From the NCBI GenBank assembly GCA_946482585.1, contig CAMLSI010000150.1, forward strand, positions 1-10,752: a stretch of DNA of 10,752 bases, given 5' to 3'. Numbering within the stretch: the stretch's first letter is position 1; each line of letters starts with the position of its first letter. Of the stretch, positions 1-6,687 are shown one piece after another. This stretch comes from an uncultured Lysobacteraceae bacterium. Lineage in GTDB: Bacteria > Pseudomonadota > Gammaproteobacteria > Xanthomonadales > Rhodanobacteraceae. Made by a program: the position numbers and the translations under genes. The notes under the pieces are model-generated. The model was not told the DNA's origin. It worked only from the letters and a program-made list of their open reading frames with translations, and ran no database searches.

Positions 1-293
1 TTGCGGAATTTCGGGCCTTCGCCGTCGGCGAAGTGGAGGCCGAGCCCCATCGCATCGGGAATCGTGAGGATGTCGGAAAACAGGATGGCTGCATCGAGCG
101 CGAAGCGTCGCAGCGGCTGCAGGGTGACCTCGCAGGCAAGTTCCGGATTCGTGCACAGCGCCATGAAGCTGCCGGCCTGTGCACGGGTGGCGCGGTATTC
201 CGGCAGGTAGCGGCCGGCCTGACGCATCAGCCATACGGGCGTGCAGTCCACGGGCTCGCAGCGCAGGGCGCGCAGGAAACGATCGTTGTTCAT
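1..293 (-). CDS. hemE: Uroporphyrinogen decarboxylase, N-terminal part (cut by window edge)
   Basis: Uroporphyrinogen decarboxylase removes the four acetate carboxyl groups of uroporphyrinogen III to give coproporphyrinogen III in cytoplasmic haem synthesis. The visible 97 residues begin [20 protein letters not shown] and carry the family signature [14 protein letters not shown] (residues 21-34). The conserved FSDIL motif follows at 72-76, with the substrate-contacting Asp at 74. The ATG at 293 matches the usual family N-terminus, which lies about 20 residues before the signature. The ribosome binding site is weak. It is the last visible gene of the minus-strand aroK-aroB-WGR-SPOR series, 67 bases after the SPOR gene, with no clear terminator between. 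The rest of the roughly 350-residue protein lies left of the window. Identification is firm. Confidence 0.97.
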   Translation of the reverse strand, partial: MNNDRFLRALRCEPVDCTPVWLMRQAGRYLPEYRATRAQAGSFMALCTNPELACEVTLQPLRRFALDAAILFSDILTIPDAMGLGLHFADGEGPKFR

Positions 294-360
294 GGGTCGA
301 CTCGAAACGAAAAAGGGTGCGTGAAGCCGCGGTGCACGAAGGTTGCGGTGCCGGACACGT

Positions 361-1398
361 CTAGCGGCCGAGTTCCTGCTTGAGCGGACCGACGCGGCGC
401 GGCCAGCCGACGCGCGACGCGCCGCCCGCGAGCGCTTCGGCACGCGCGCTGCGCGCGGCATCGACGGACTCGAAGTCGCCCCAGACCGCGACATACCAGG
501 CTTCGCCGTCGCGCGTGAGCGGCAGCAGGTAGACCTCGCCGCGTGTCGGCGCGCCGGCTTCGCTTTCGACCGCGTCGCGGCTGTTGCCGCTCGCGAGTTC
601 GATCACGTAGCGGCTGTCGCCGAGACGGCGGAATTCGGTCGCGCCGAGCAGCGCCGTGTCGCGTGCGACCGGCGCCGATGGTGCGGGACCGGCCGGCGCC
701 GGCGGCGCGGCACGCGGCGGTTCGGGCGCCGGCGCCGCCGCGGGCGCTGCGACGACGGGTTCGGGGGACGGTGGACTGGCGGGTGCCGTACGGACGGGTT
801 CGGGCGCGGCGGCAGGTGCTGTCCGCGCGGGTGCTTCGCGTGCGGGCGCCGTCGACGCGCTCGTCCGCGGTGCCGGCGATTCGATGGCGGCCGGTGCTGC
901 CGCCGGCGCCGGCGGCGCGCTTCGCGGCGCGGCGGGCGCGGCGCTCGCCGTCGGCGCGGCGGCGGGCGCCGATGCGGCCGATGCGCGGGCTTCCGGGGCC
1001 AGCAGATAGTGCGGCACGTTGCGCGGACTCGCGCGCGGCGCTGCCGCGGCCGGCGGTGGGGCGGTGACGGCGGGCGGCGCCGTCGGCGCGGCAGCCGCGG
1101 GCCGCTCGACGCCGGCCGGCGCAGGCGCAGGCGGCGCGGTTTCGGTGTCGGCCCGGGGTGCTTCGTCGGGAATCTGGCTGCTGCTGCGCAGGCGCGGCTC
1201 GCGCGATTTCTTTTCCGGTTCGGCCGGTACGGGCGGCGTCGCGTCGGTGGAGCGGCAGTCCCAGCCTTCGCCGCTCGCGGCCGGCACGCAGACGTGCTTG
1301 CTGCCCGGTTCGAAGACCTGTTCGTCGGCGGCTCGTGCCGCCGTTGCGGTCAGCGCGGCGAGCAGCAGCAGCGCAAGGCGATGCGGTTCAGCGTACAT
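361..1398 (-). CDS. Secreted Ala/Pro-rich SPOR-domain protein (DamX-like position)
   Basis: A 345-residue protein. Residues 1-23 form a signal peptide (MYAEPHR, a Leu/Ala-rich core, then TAARA-AD as likely cleavage site). A long low-complexity linker of Ala, Pro, Thr, Ser and Arg covers roughly residues 60-250. The C-terminal ~90 residues look like a SPOR domain ([14 protein letters not shown], then [20 protein letters not shown] and [12 protein letters not shown]). SPOR domains bind denuded septal peptidoglycan glycan strands, so a periplasmic role in cell-wall division or remodelling is inferred. In Escherichia coli the SPOR protein DamX also sits next to aroK-aroB, which supports the assignment, although DamX has a membrane anchor rather than a cleaved signal. 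The ATG at 1398 is preferred over an in-frame ATG at 1476 because GGAGG lies just upstream, a signal peptide starts there, and the overlap with the WGR gene is only 11 bases. The linker's GC-rich codons create a long meaningless antisense frame. Confidence 0.85.
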   Translation of the reverse strand: MYAEPHRLALLLLAALTATAARAADEQVFEPGSKHVCVPAASGEGWDCRSTDATPPVPAEPEKKSREPRLRSSSQIPDEAPRADTETAPPAPAPAGVERPAAAAPTAPPAVTAPPPAAAAPRASPRNVPHYLLAPEARASAASAPAAAPTASAAPAAPRSAPPAPAAAPAAIESPAPRTSASTAPAREAPARTAPAAAPEPVRTAPASPPSPEPVVAAPAAAPAPEPPRAAPPAPAGPAPSAPVARDTALLGATEFRRLGDSRYVIELASGNSRDAVESEAGAPTRGEVYLLPLTRDGEAWYVAVWGDFESVDAARSARAEALAGGASRVGWPRRVGPLKQELGR

Positions 1399-1648
1399 GC
1401 GGCGCCTCCAGTCCCTGACTGAACACGACGCGGAAGCCGCGCTTGACCTGGGCGTCGCGTGCCTGGGCAAAGGCATTCAGCGCATCGTCGCGTTCGAGAT
1501 AGACCTCGCGCTTGCTGCTGCTGCGGCCGCCTTGCTGGCCCCATTCGCGATAGAGCGTCCAGCCACCGAGCAGGTCCTGTTGCAGCACGATTTCGTAGTA
1601 GCGCGGCGACTCGGCAGCGGCCGGCTGGGTTTGCATGTAGATGCGCAT
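1388..1648 (-). CDS. Small stand-alone WGR-domain protein
   Basis: An 86-residue protein that is essentially one WGR domain. It shows LGGWTLYREWGQQGGRSSSK (residues 27-46), with the WG-x-x-G core of the family. After this come the YLERDDALNAFAQARDAQ helix and KRGFRVVF. WGR domains are best known from PARP-type ADP-ribose polymerases and bacterial MolR-like proteins, where they contribute to nucleic-acid contacts. The role of the small bacterial stand-alone forms is not established, so no function is assigned. It lies 24 bases after aroB and overlaps the SPOR gene by 11 bases. The start at 1648 lacks a Shine-Dalgarno sequence but has a TACAAT box 8 bases upstream, fitting a leaderless transcript. 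An alternative ATG at 1636 also lacks a binding site. Confidence 0.85.
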   Translation of the reverse strand: MRIYMQTQPAAAESPRYYEIVLQQDLLGGWTLYREWGQQGGRSSSKREVYLERDDALNAFAQARDAQVKRGFRVVFSQGLEAPHVR

Positions 1649-1656
1649 GGACGGGG

Positions 1657-1662
1657 ATTGTA
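1657..1662 (-). promoter_or_regulatory. Candidate -10 box (TACAAT) for a leaderless WGR-gene transcript
   Basis: On the minus strand TACAAT lies 8 bases before the ATG at 1648, inside the short aroB-WGR gap. This is a 5/6 match to TATAAT. A start site 7-8 bases downstream of the box would fall at or next to the A of the ATG, giving a leaderless mRNA. There is no convincing -35 hexamer at 16-18 bases. Read-through from aroB is an alternative. Confidence 0.35.
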
Positions 1663-1672
1663 GCGGCCTCGC

Positions 1673-2755
1673 TCAACCGCTGCGCAGGCGGTGCAGGATG
1701 GCAGTGTCGGTCACGTCGGGCACGATCTCGGCCGCGCCGATGCCGCGCCAGAGAATCAGACGCAGGTGGCCGCTGAGGTTCTTCTTGTCGAGGTACATGA
1801 GCTGCAGCAGCGCGGCCGCGTCGCTGCCCGCCGGCAGTTCGACGGGCAGGCCGACCCGGCGCAGCAGGCGTTCGAGCCGGTCGGCGTCGGCCGCGGGGGC
1901 GCGGCCGAGGTCGCTCGACAGCCGTGCCGCGAGCCGCATGCCGATCGCGACGGCCTCGCCGTGCAGCAGGTGGCCGTAACCCGATGCGGTTTCGAGCGCG
2001 TGCCCGAAGGTGTGGCCGAAATTGAGCAGCGCGCGCTCGCCGTCTTCGCGTTCGTCGCGCGCGACCACGCCGGCCTTGTGCAGGCAACTGCGTGCGATGG
2101 CTTCGGCGACCGCGTCGCTGTCGCGCGCGGCCAGCGCGTCGGCATGGCGTTCGAGCCAGTCGAAGAACGCGGCGTCGCCGATCGCGCCGTACTTGACGAC
2201 TTCGGCGAGGCCGGAACGGTATTCGCGTTCGGGCAGCGTCGCGAGTGTGTCGGTGTCGATCACGACGCCGCGCGGCTGATGGAAGGCGCCGACGAGATTC
2301 TTGCCCGCGGGCAGGTTCACGCCGGTCTTGCCGCCGACCGAGGAATCGACCTGTGCGAGCAGGGTCGTCGGAATCTGCAGGAAATCGATGCCGCGCATCC
2401 AGCAGGCCGCGGCGAAGCCGGCGAGATCGCCGATCACGCCGCCGCCGAGTGCGATCACGCAGGCATCGCGATTGGCCTTGAGCGCGGCCAGCGCATTGAG
2501 CGCTTCGCCGCAGCTGGCAAGCGTCTTGTGCTGTTCGCCGTCGGGCAGCACGAGGCTCGCGTGCTGCAGGCCTTCGAGTCCCGCGACCACCGCGTCGAGA
2601 TACAGCGGCGCGACGGTCGCGTTGCTGACGACGAGTACGTGGCGGCCGCGGATCGCGCGGCGCCAGCGTGCGGCGTCGTGCAGGATGCCGCGACCGATCC
2701 AGATGGGATAGCTGCGCGCGCCGAGCGCGACGTCGAGTTCGCGCAGGTCGCTCAT
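1673..2755 (-). CDS. aroB: 3-dehydroquinate synthase
   Basis: AroB converts DAHP to 3-dehydroquinate, the second step of the cytoplasmic shikimate pathway, using NAD and a divalent metal. The 360-residue length is normal for the family. Visible family motifs are PDGEQHKT (71-78), the NAD-binding [11 protein letters not shown] (104-114), [19 protein letters not shown] (129-147), [10 protein letters not shown] (181-190) and [11 protein letters not shown] (245-255). The expected metal ligands are present as Glu185, His248 and His265. The ATG at 2755 overlaps the aroK stop in an ATGA junction, which fixes the start and implies translational coupling with the shikimate kinase. Nothing is missing or unusual. 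Confidence 0.98.
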   Translation of the reverse strand: MSDLRELDVALGARSYPIWIGRGILHDAARWRRAIRGRHVLVVSNATVAPLYLDAVVAGLEGLQHASLVLPDGEQHKTLASCGEALNALAALKANRDACVIALGGGVIGDLAGFAAACWMRGIDFLQIPTTLLAQVDSSVGGKTGVNLPAGKNLVGAFHQPRGVVIDTDTLATLPEREYRSGLAEVVKYGAIGDAAFFDWLERHADALAARDSDAVAEAIARSCLHKAGVVARDEREDGERALLNFGHTFGHALETASGYGHLLHGEAVAIGMRLAARLSSDLGRAPAADADRLERLLRRVGLPVELPAGSDAAALLQLMYLDKKNLSGHLRLILWRGIGAAEIVPDVTDTAILHRLRSG

Positions 2756-3300
2756 GCGGCCGCCGGCGCGGACGAGCGGCGCCATTCCTGTTGCAGGCGC
2801 GCATGCAGGTCGGCGGCGACTTGTGCGGCGTGTTCGTGTTCGGAGCGGATGGTCATGTCGGCAATGGCGGAGTAGAGCGGGTTGCGCAGCGCGGCCATCT
2901 GCTCGAGTCTTTCGCGCCGGTCGGGCGCGGCGAGCAACGGACGCTTGCGGTCGCGCGCGAGGCGCGCGAGCTGGATATCGACGGCGGTTTCGAGATAGAC
3001 GATGAAGCCGCGCGACGCGAGCAGCTCGCGGTTGCGGGCATCGAGCACCGCGCCGCCGCCGGTCGCGAGCACGACGCCTTGCAGCGCGGTCATCTGATCG
3101 AGCGCGGCGCATTCGCGCCGGCGGAATCCGGCTTCGCCCTCGAGCTCGAAGATCAGCGGAATGGTCGCGCCGGTCTGTTCCTCGATCACGTGATCGAGGT
3201 CGTGAAACGGCAGCTGCAACTGCTCGGCGATGCGCCGGCCTATCGTCGTCTTGCCGGCACCCATCGGGCCGATCAGGAACAAGTTGGGTGCGGGATTCAT
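2752..3300 (-). CDS. aroK: Shikimate kinase
   Basis: Shikimate kinase phosphorylates the 3-hydroxyl of shikimate with ATP in the chorismate pathway. The 182-residue protein has a P-loop GPMGAGKTT (residues 11-19) and Asp34/Asp36 in FHDLDHVIE for Mg and shikimate. It also has the FRRRE segment (59-63) with the shikimate-binding Arg, the ATGGGAV loop (79-85) and the lid segment RDRKRPLLA. Together these identify the enzyme clearly. It is the first gene of the minus-strand series and ends in a 4-base overlap with aroB. No Shine-Dalgarno sequence precedes the ATG, while a TAGCAT box sits 7 bases upstream, so a leaderless transcript is possible. A function other than shikimate kinase is unlikely. 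Confidence 0.97.
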   Translation of the reverse strand: MNPAPNLFLIGPMGAGKTTIGRRIAEQLQLPFHDLDHVIEEQTGATIPLIFELEGEAGFRRRECAALDQMTALQGVVLATGGGAVLDARNRELLASRGFIVYLETAVDIQLARLARDRKRPLLAAPDRRERLEQMAALRNPLYSAIADMTIRSEHEHAAQVAADLHARLQQEWRRSSAPAAA

Positions 3301-3307
3301 GCGCCGG

Positions 3308-3313
3308 ATGCTA
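3308..3313 (-). promoter_or_regulatory. Candidate -10 box (TAGCAT) of the aroK promoter, leaderless geometry
   Basis: On the minus strand TAGCAT lies 7 bases before the aroK ATG. Transcription would then start at or beside the start codon, consistent with the absence of a ribosome binding site. The same ten bases TAGCATCCGG precede pdxH at 10405. A -35 match is poor (CTGAGC at 18-base spacing). Confidence 0.4.
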
Positions 3314-3447
3314 GCACGCAGGTCGAGGCGAGCTCAGCGCATATGCACGCGAGTGATCGGCGGCGAAATGACGGTGAACCCGCAGCGAAAAGCCCGGCGG
3401 CGACGGCCCGCGAATCCGGGCAGGACGCTTTCCCTCCGGTTCTCGCT

Positions 3448-3453
3448 TAAGCT
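3448..3453 (+). promoter_or_regulatory. Candidate -10 box (TAAGCT) upstream of the exosortase gene
   Basis: TAAGCT in the context GCTTAAGCTACGG lies 31 bases before the ATG at 3485, in the 184-base divergent region between aroK and the exosortase gene. The match to the -10 consensus is partial (4/6) and no good -35 element is visible. I see no other structure in 3301-3484: no strong hairpin, no repeat and no clear small gene. Confidence 0.25.
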
Positions 3454-3484
3454 ACGGCGGCCTCCCCGCGCTGCAATTCCCGCC

Positions 3485-4012
3485 ATGCTTCGTTTCCTCG
3501 CCATTTTCATCACGTCGCTGCTCGTCCTGTTCACGCTCGACGTGCTGACCGTCGTCGAGGTTCATTTCGTCGATCCGTTCAACGCGCTGTTGGCGGGCAT
3601 CTCCGCCAAGCTGATCGGACTGTTCGGCGGCGACGCGATTTCGCAGGGCAAGATCATCATCAGCATCAGCACGGGACTGGCCGTCTCGATCGAGCGCGTC
3701 TGCAACGGCATCGAGGCGGTGATCATTCTCGTCTCGGCGATGATCGCGTTTCCGGCGCGCTTCACGCACAAGCTCATCGGCATCGCGCTCGGCACGCTCG
3801 CGATCCAGGCGCTGAATCTCGTCCGCATCATCAGCCTGTATTACCTGCATCAGTGGAACTCGGTCTGGTTCGAATGGTTCCACAGCTATATCTGGCAGGC
3901 GCTGATCGTGCTCGATGCGCTCGTGATGTTCCTGCTCTGGCTGCGCTACCTGCCGCGACCTGCCGCCGCCGTGCCGCCGCCCGAACCGCCGGCGACCGAG
4001 GCCGCTGCGTGA
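3485..4012 (+). CDS. xrtH: Small exosortase (XrtH-like transpeptidase/protease)
   Basis: A 175-residue integral membrane protein of the exosortase/archaeosortase superfamily. These enzymes cleave C-terminal sorting signals of exported proteins and transfer them to an envelope anchor. Hydrophobic helices cover roughly residues 1-30, 35-48, 75-90, 95-122 and 134-155. The catalytic Cys-Arg-His set is visible: Cys73 in ERVCNGIEAV, Arg114 in LNLVRIISLYYLHQWN and His133 in EWFHSYIWQALIV. Lack of extra domains and the short length point to XrtH, the type paired with IPTLxxWG-type C-terminal signals; the subfamily call is from memory. The C-terminal tail (156-175) is rich in Pro and Ala. The frame is open far upstream, but the ATG at 3485 opens directly into the first membrane helix. 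Its ribosome binding site is poor. The stop overlaps the next gene by 4 bases. No substrate protein with a sorting signal is in the window. Confidence 0.88.
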   Translation: MLRFLAIFITSLLVLFTLDVLTVVEVHFVDPFNALLAGISAKLIGLFGGDAISQGKIIISISTGLAVSIERVCNGIEAVIILVSAMIAFPARFTHKLIGIALGTLAIQALNLVRIISLYYLHQWNSVWFEWFHSYIWQALIVLDALVMFLLWLRYLPRPAAAVPPPEPPATEAAA

Positions 4013-4869
4013 ACACGGCCGGTGCCGTGCTGCTCGCGGGGTGCGGCGATGTCGGCGTCCGCGCCGGACTCGCGCTCGCCGCGGCCGGCCGGCGCGTCTA
4101 CGGGCTGCGCCGCAGCGATGCGGCATTGCCCGAACCGCTGCAGCCGTTGCGCGCCGACCTGACCGATCCGGTCAGCCTGCGCGCATTGCCCGACGACATC
4201 GTCGATGTCGTATTCCTGCCCGCACCGGGACGTCGCGACGAAGCCGCGTATCGCGGTCTGTTCGTCGATGGCCTCGCGCACTTGCTCGATGCGCTGCAGC
4301 GGCGCGCGTCGCCGCGACGTTTCGTGTTCGTTTCGTCGAGTGCGGTCTACGGCGAGCACGGCGGCGCCTGGATCGACGAGGACACGGCCTGCGAGCCGCT
4401 CGCGTTCAACGGCCGCCAACTGCTCGATGCCGAGGCGCGTCTGGCCGGACTGGCCGGCGCCGTGGTCGCGCGCTGTTCCGGCATCTACGGCCCGGGGCGC
4501 ACGCGACTCATCGATCAGGTGCTGGACGGCAGCGCGCGGCGCCCGGCGGGCGCTGCTGAATTTTCCAATCGTATCCATGTGGACGATGTGGCCGGCGCGC
4601 TGGTCCATCTGCTCGCCTTGCCCGCCCCCGCATCGTGCTACGTCCTCAGCGACGACCATCCGGCGCCGCTCGCCGACGTGCAGGACTGGATCGCGCGCCA
4701 GCTCGGCCTGCCGCCGCTCGCGCCCGGGCCGGCGCTCGGCGCGCGTGCGGTCGGCAACAAGCGTCTCGCCAACCGGCGCCTGACCGCGTCGGGCTATCGG
4801 CTGCGCCATCCGGATTTCGAGTCGGGTTACGCGCCGCTGCTGCATTCCCGGCGCCGGCACGGCGACTGA
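4009..4869 (+). CDS. Atypical extended short-chain dehydrogenase (YeeZ-like NAD(P)-binding protein)
   Basis: A 286-residue protein with a Rossmann fold of the extended or atypical SDR type. It has the dinucleotide motif LLAGCGDVGVRAG near residues 6-18, then VYGLRRSD, and a second strand VDVVFLPAP. FVFVSSSAVYGEHGG follows, with Ser and Tyr where the SDR active site lies, although the YxxxK Lys is not in its canonical place. CSGIYGPGR and the C-terminal NKRLANRRLTASGY are typical of the YeeZ-like group. Substrate and physiological role are unknown. The GTG start at 4009 overlaps the exosortase stop (GTGA) and implies coupled translation. Whether it works with the exosortase, or merely shares its transcript, cannot be decided here. 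The predicted location is cytoplasm. Confidence 0.85.
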   Translation: MNTAGAVLLAGCGDVGVRAGLALAAAGRRVYGLRRSDAALPEPLQPLRADLTDPVSLRALPDDIVDVVFLPAPGRRDEAAYRGLFVDGLAHLLDALQRRASPRRFVFVSSSAVYGEHGGAWIDEDTACEPLAFNGRQLLDAEARLAGLAGAVVARCSGIYGPGRTRLIDQVLDGSARRPAGAAEFSNRIHVDDVAGALVHLLALPAPASCYVLSDDHPAPLADVQDWIARQLGLPPLAPGPALGARAVGNKRLANRRLTASGYRLRHPDFESGYAPLLHSRRRHGD

Positions 4870-4935
4870 GCGCGCGGCGCCGATCGGCTCGAAACATCAT
4901 GTTGCAATGCGCCAATCGCAGGCCCAAAGGTCGCG

Positions 4936-4964
4936 GTGGCAGTGCCGGTGCATGCTGCTACACT
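4936..4964 (+). promoter_or_regulatory. Candidate sigma-70 promoter for the dodecin gene
   Basis: GTGGCA at 4936-4941 matches TTGACA at 4 of 6 positions, and TACACT at 4959-4964 matches TATAAT at 4 of 6, with the ideal 17-base spacer. Transcription would start near 4971, giving a leader of about 59 bases before the ATG at 5030. It is the best promoter candidate in the window. The rest of 4870-5029 shows no clear terminator. Confidence 0.45.
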
Positions 4965-5029
4965 CGCACCCGCACGAACACGGAATTTCCGTTCAGAAGC
5001 CGCCAGCCGGCCCCGAATAGGGAGTTGTC

Positions 5030-5233
5030 ATGTCCATTGCGAAGGTCATCGAAGTCAGTTCGGCATCGTCCAAAGGCATCGACGATGCGGTGCAAAGCGG
5101 GCTGCTGAAAGTCGCCACGACGGTGAAGAACCTCAAGGGCGCCTGGATCAACGAGATCAAAGTCGTCACCGACGACGACGGCCGGGTCAAGGAGTGGCGG
5201 GTGAACATGCGCGTGAACTTCGTAGTCGAATAA
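5030..5233 (+). CDS. Dodecin family flavin-binding protein
   Basis: A 67-residue protein of the normal dodecin length. The family pattern is clear: KVIEVSSASSKGIDDAV (residues 5-21), the helix VQSGLLKVATTVKNLKG, the AWINEIKV strand with Trp39 in the region of the flavin-stacking Trp, and DGRVKEWRVNMRVNFVVE at the end. Dodecins form hollow dodecamers in the cytoplasm that bind pairs of riboflavin, FMN or related flavins and buffer free flavin. GGGAG about 6 bases before the ATG is a good ribosome binding site, and a promoter candidate lies at 4936-4964. The stop codon TAA is part of TAAGGAG, the binding site for a mini-ORF leading into the response regulator, so dodecin may be co-transcribed with the signalling block. 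A functional link is not shown. Confidence 0.92.
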   Translation: MSIAKVIEVSSASSKGIDDAVQSGLLKVATTVKNLKGAWINEIKVVTDDDGRVKEWRVNMRVNFVVE

Positions 5234-5243
5234 GGAGCGGCGA

Positions 5244-5279
5244 ATGGGCCGGAGGCTTGCGCAGGAAGCCGTTGCATGA
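5244..5279 (+). CDS. Possible 11-codon leader/coupling ORF before the response regulator
   Basis: The frame reads MGRRLAQEAVA and then TGA. It has a near-perfect Shine-Dalgarno (TAAGGAG, 6 bases before the ATG) formed partly by the dodecin stop codon. Its TGA overlaps the ATG of the response regulator in an ATGA junction. It may be a coupling device that brings ribosomes to the response-regulator start, or a chance frame in a gap of 42 bases. The peptide itself resembles nothing known to me. Confidence 0.3.
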   Translation: MGRRLAQEAVA

Positions 5280-5974
5280 GCAAGCATGAAGTGGTCATCG
5301 GCTTTCTCGAGGATGATGCCGATCAGGCCGAGCTGATTTCCCTGTGGCTCGAACGCGCCGGGTATACGCCACGGGTGTTCCGCAGCGCCAACGAGTTCCG
5401 TCGCCGTCTCGGCATCGAAGCGGTCGATCTGCTGCTGCTCGACTGGATGCTGCCCGATGCGACCGGTCTCGACGTCCTTGTATGGATCCGCAATTCCGCC
5501 AACGCCGAACTTCCCGTCATCTTCCTGACCGCGCGCTCACTCGACGAGGACATCGTCAAGGGCCTCGAGAGCGGTGGCGATGACTACGTCGTCAAACCTC
5601 CGAAACAGGCCGAACTGCTCGCGCGCGTCGCTGCGGTGCTGCGCCGCCGCGGCGTCGACTCGGAAGCGAGCACGGACCTCAGCGTCCCGCCGTATCACAT
5701 CGATCTGATGCGCCGGCGCGTCGCGATCGAGGGGCGCGACATCGAGCTGACCCAGCGCGAATTCGATCTGGCCACCTACCTGTTCCGCCGCCAGGGGCGT
5801 ATCGTCAGCCGCGATGCGCTGCTCGAAAACGTCTGGAACATGAGCGCACAGGTATCGACGCGCACCGTCGACACGCACGTGAGCCGGTTGCGCAAGAAGC
5901 TCGAACTCGGCGGTGAACACGGCTGGCGCCTGACCGCGGTCTACCAGCACGGCTATCGCCTCGAACAGGCCTGA
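5276..5974 (+). CDS. OmpR/PhoB-family response regulator
   Basis: A 232-residue two-domain transcription factor. The receiver domain (about 1-120) has the acidic cluster Glu12-Asp13-Asp14, the phospho-acceptor Asp56 in LLLLDWMLP, Thr85 in IFLTA and Lys107 in DDYVVKPP. The usual motif end is KPF, so KPP is a small deviation. The winged-helix DNA-binding domain (about 140-230) shows ELTQREFDLATYLFRRQGR, the recognition-helix segment RTVDTHVSRLRKKL and the terminal hairpin WRLTAVYQHGYRLE. It should bind promoter DNA when phosphorylated, most simply by the histidine kinase at the end of the same block. The start is supported by AGGAAG 7 bases upstream and by coupling to the mini-ORF at 5244-5279. 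The next gene begins 41 bases downstream. Target promoters are unknown. Confidence 0.95.
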   Translation: MSKHEVVIGFLEDDADQAELISLWLERAGYTPRVFRSANEFRRRLGIEAVDLLLLDWMLPDATGLDVLVWIRNSANAELPVIFLTARSLDEDIVKGLESGGDDYVVKPPKQAELLARVAAVLRRRGVDSEASTDLSVPPYHIDLMRRRVAIEGRDIELTQREFDLATYLFRRQGRIVSRDALLENVWNMSAQVSTRTVDTHVSRLRKKLELGGEHGWRLTAVYQHGYRLEQA

Positions 5975-6015
5975 GGCCGCCGCCTTGGGGTGCGGGCTTC
6001 GCGGAGAGCACGGCC

Positions 6016-6672
6016 ATGTCCAGCAAGCGTCAGCAAGTCGTCCCGAATACCCGCAGCGCCGCGAACGGCGCGTCGACACGCGATCGTGCGCCCGCACCGG
6101 CGCCGACGGAGAAGCCAGTGAGTGACAAGAAGAACCCCGCCGCCGACACGAACGGCGCGGAGCGCAACGTCGACCAGATCCGCGACATCCTGTTCGGCGG
6201 CCAGATGCGCGACTACGAGCGCCGCTTCCAAGAGCTCAACGAACGCCTCGAAGCCGATTTCGACACGCTGCGCCAGGAACAGGAACGGCGTTTCGCGCAG
6301 CTCGACAAGCGTCTCGACGAGCAGCTCGAAAAGCTCAGCCGCGCGCTGCGCCAGGAAGTGTCCGACCGCACCGCGGCGACCGACGACATCGAATCCCGCC
6401 TGCTGCAGGGCGCACGCGCGCAGCGCAGCGAGCTCGCGAGCGCGGTCGACACGCTGAACCACGATCTCTCTGCGGCCGAAGACCGCCTGCGCGCGGCACT
6501 GAACGAACTCGATGCGGCGCTCAAGGAGCAGGGCAGTCGCGTCAACCAGTCGCTGACGCGCTCGCGCGACGAACTGCGCGGCGAGAAGGTCGGCCGCGAA
6601 GATCTCGCCGCGCTCATGACGGAACTGGCGCTACGCCTCAAGGGCGACTTCGATCTTCCCGGCGCCGCCTGA
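6016..6672 (+). CDS. Coiled-coil protein of the GTPase/OmpA/kinase block
   Basis: A 218-residue highly charged protein of unknown function. Residues 1-50 are disordered and low-complexity. The next segment, NVDQIRDILFGGQMRDYERR (51-70), looks like a conserved entry motif. Residues 65-185 are a long heptad-type coiled coil rich in Glu, Arg, Leu and Gln. The last stretch, EKVGREDLAALMTELALRL, looks like a second conserved motif. No signal peptide or membrane helix is seen, so it should be cytoplasmic. Two starts are possible: ATG 6016 with GGAGAG upstream, or in-frame GTG 6118 (residue 35) with GGAG at good spacing, giving 184 residues. I recall similar proteins beside OmpA-like proteins and small GTPases in other bacteria, but this is unverified. 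Its place suggests a scaffold or linker for the membrane protein or GTPase encoded next to it. Confidence 0.82.
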   Translation: MSSKRQQVVPNTRSAANGASTRDRAPAPAPTEKPVSDKKNPAADTNGAERNVDQIRDILFGGQMRDYERRFQELNERLEADFDTLRQEQERRFAQLDKRLDEQLEKLSRALRQEVSDRTAATDDIESRLLQGARAQRSELASAVDTLNHDLSAAEDRLRAALNELDAALKEQGSRVNQSLTRSRDELRGEKVGREDLAALMTELALRLKGDFDLPGAA

Positions 6673-6687
6673 TCGCGCCGGCCCGCC

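Noticed and set aside
294..360. Possible terminator between the SPOR gene and hemE
   Set aside because: There is a short T run on the minus strand, but no stable GC-rich stem directly before it; read-through into hemE seems likely.
700..1150. Repeated GGCGCCGGCG-like words, at first sight a DNA repeat array
   Set aside because: They are irregular and follow the reading frame as Ala/Pro codons of the SPOR-protein linker. There is no fixed unit or spacer, so it is neither a CRISPR nor a satellite.
343..1422. Long plus-strand open frame opposite the SPOR gene, extremely rich in Arg and Gly
   Set aside because: It is the antisense of the Ala/Pro-rich linker. GC-rich codons suppress stops on the other strand. 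It has no domain pattern and no sensible start context.
1691..2875. 394-residue plus-strand frame opposite aroB and aroK
   Set aside because: It lies against two firmly identified enzymes and has no recognisable domain; it is a shadow of third-position GC bias.
3230..3484. In-frame upstream extension of the exosortase
   Set aside because: The extension is Arg-rich, runs into the aroK coding region on the other strand, and would place about 85 charged residues before the first membrane helix.
4870..4935. Possible terminator after the SDR gene
   Set aside because: Short GC palindromes occur (GGCGCC) but no stem followed by a T run was seen.
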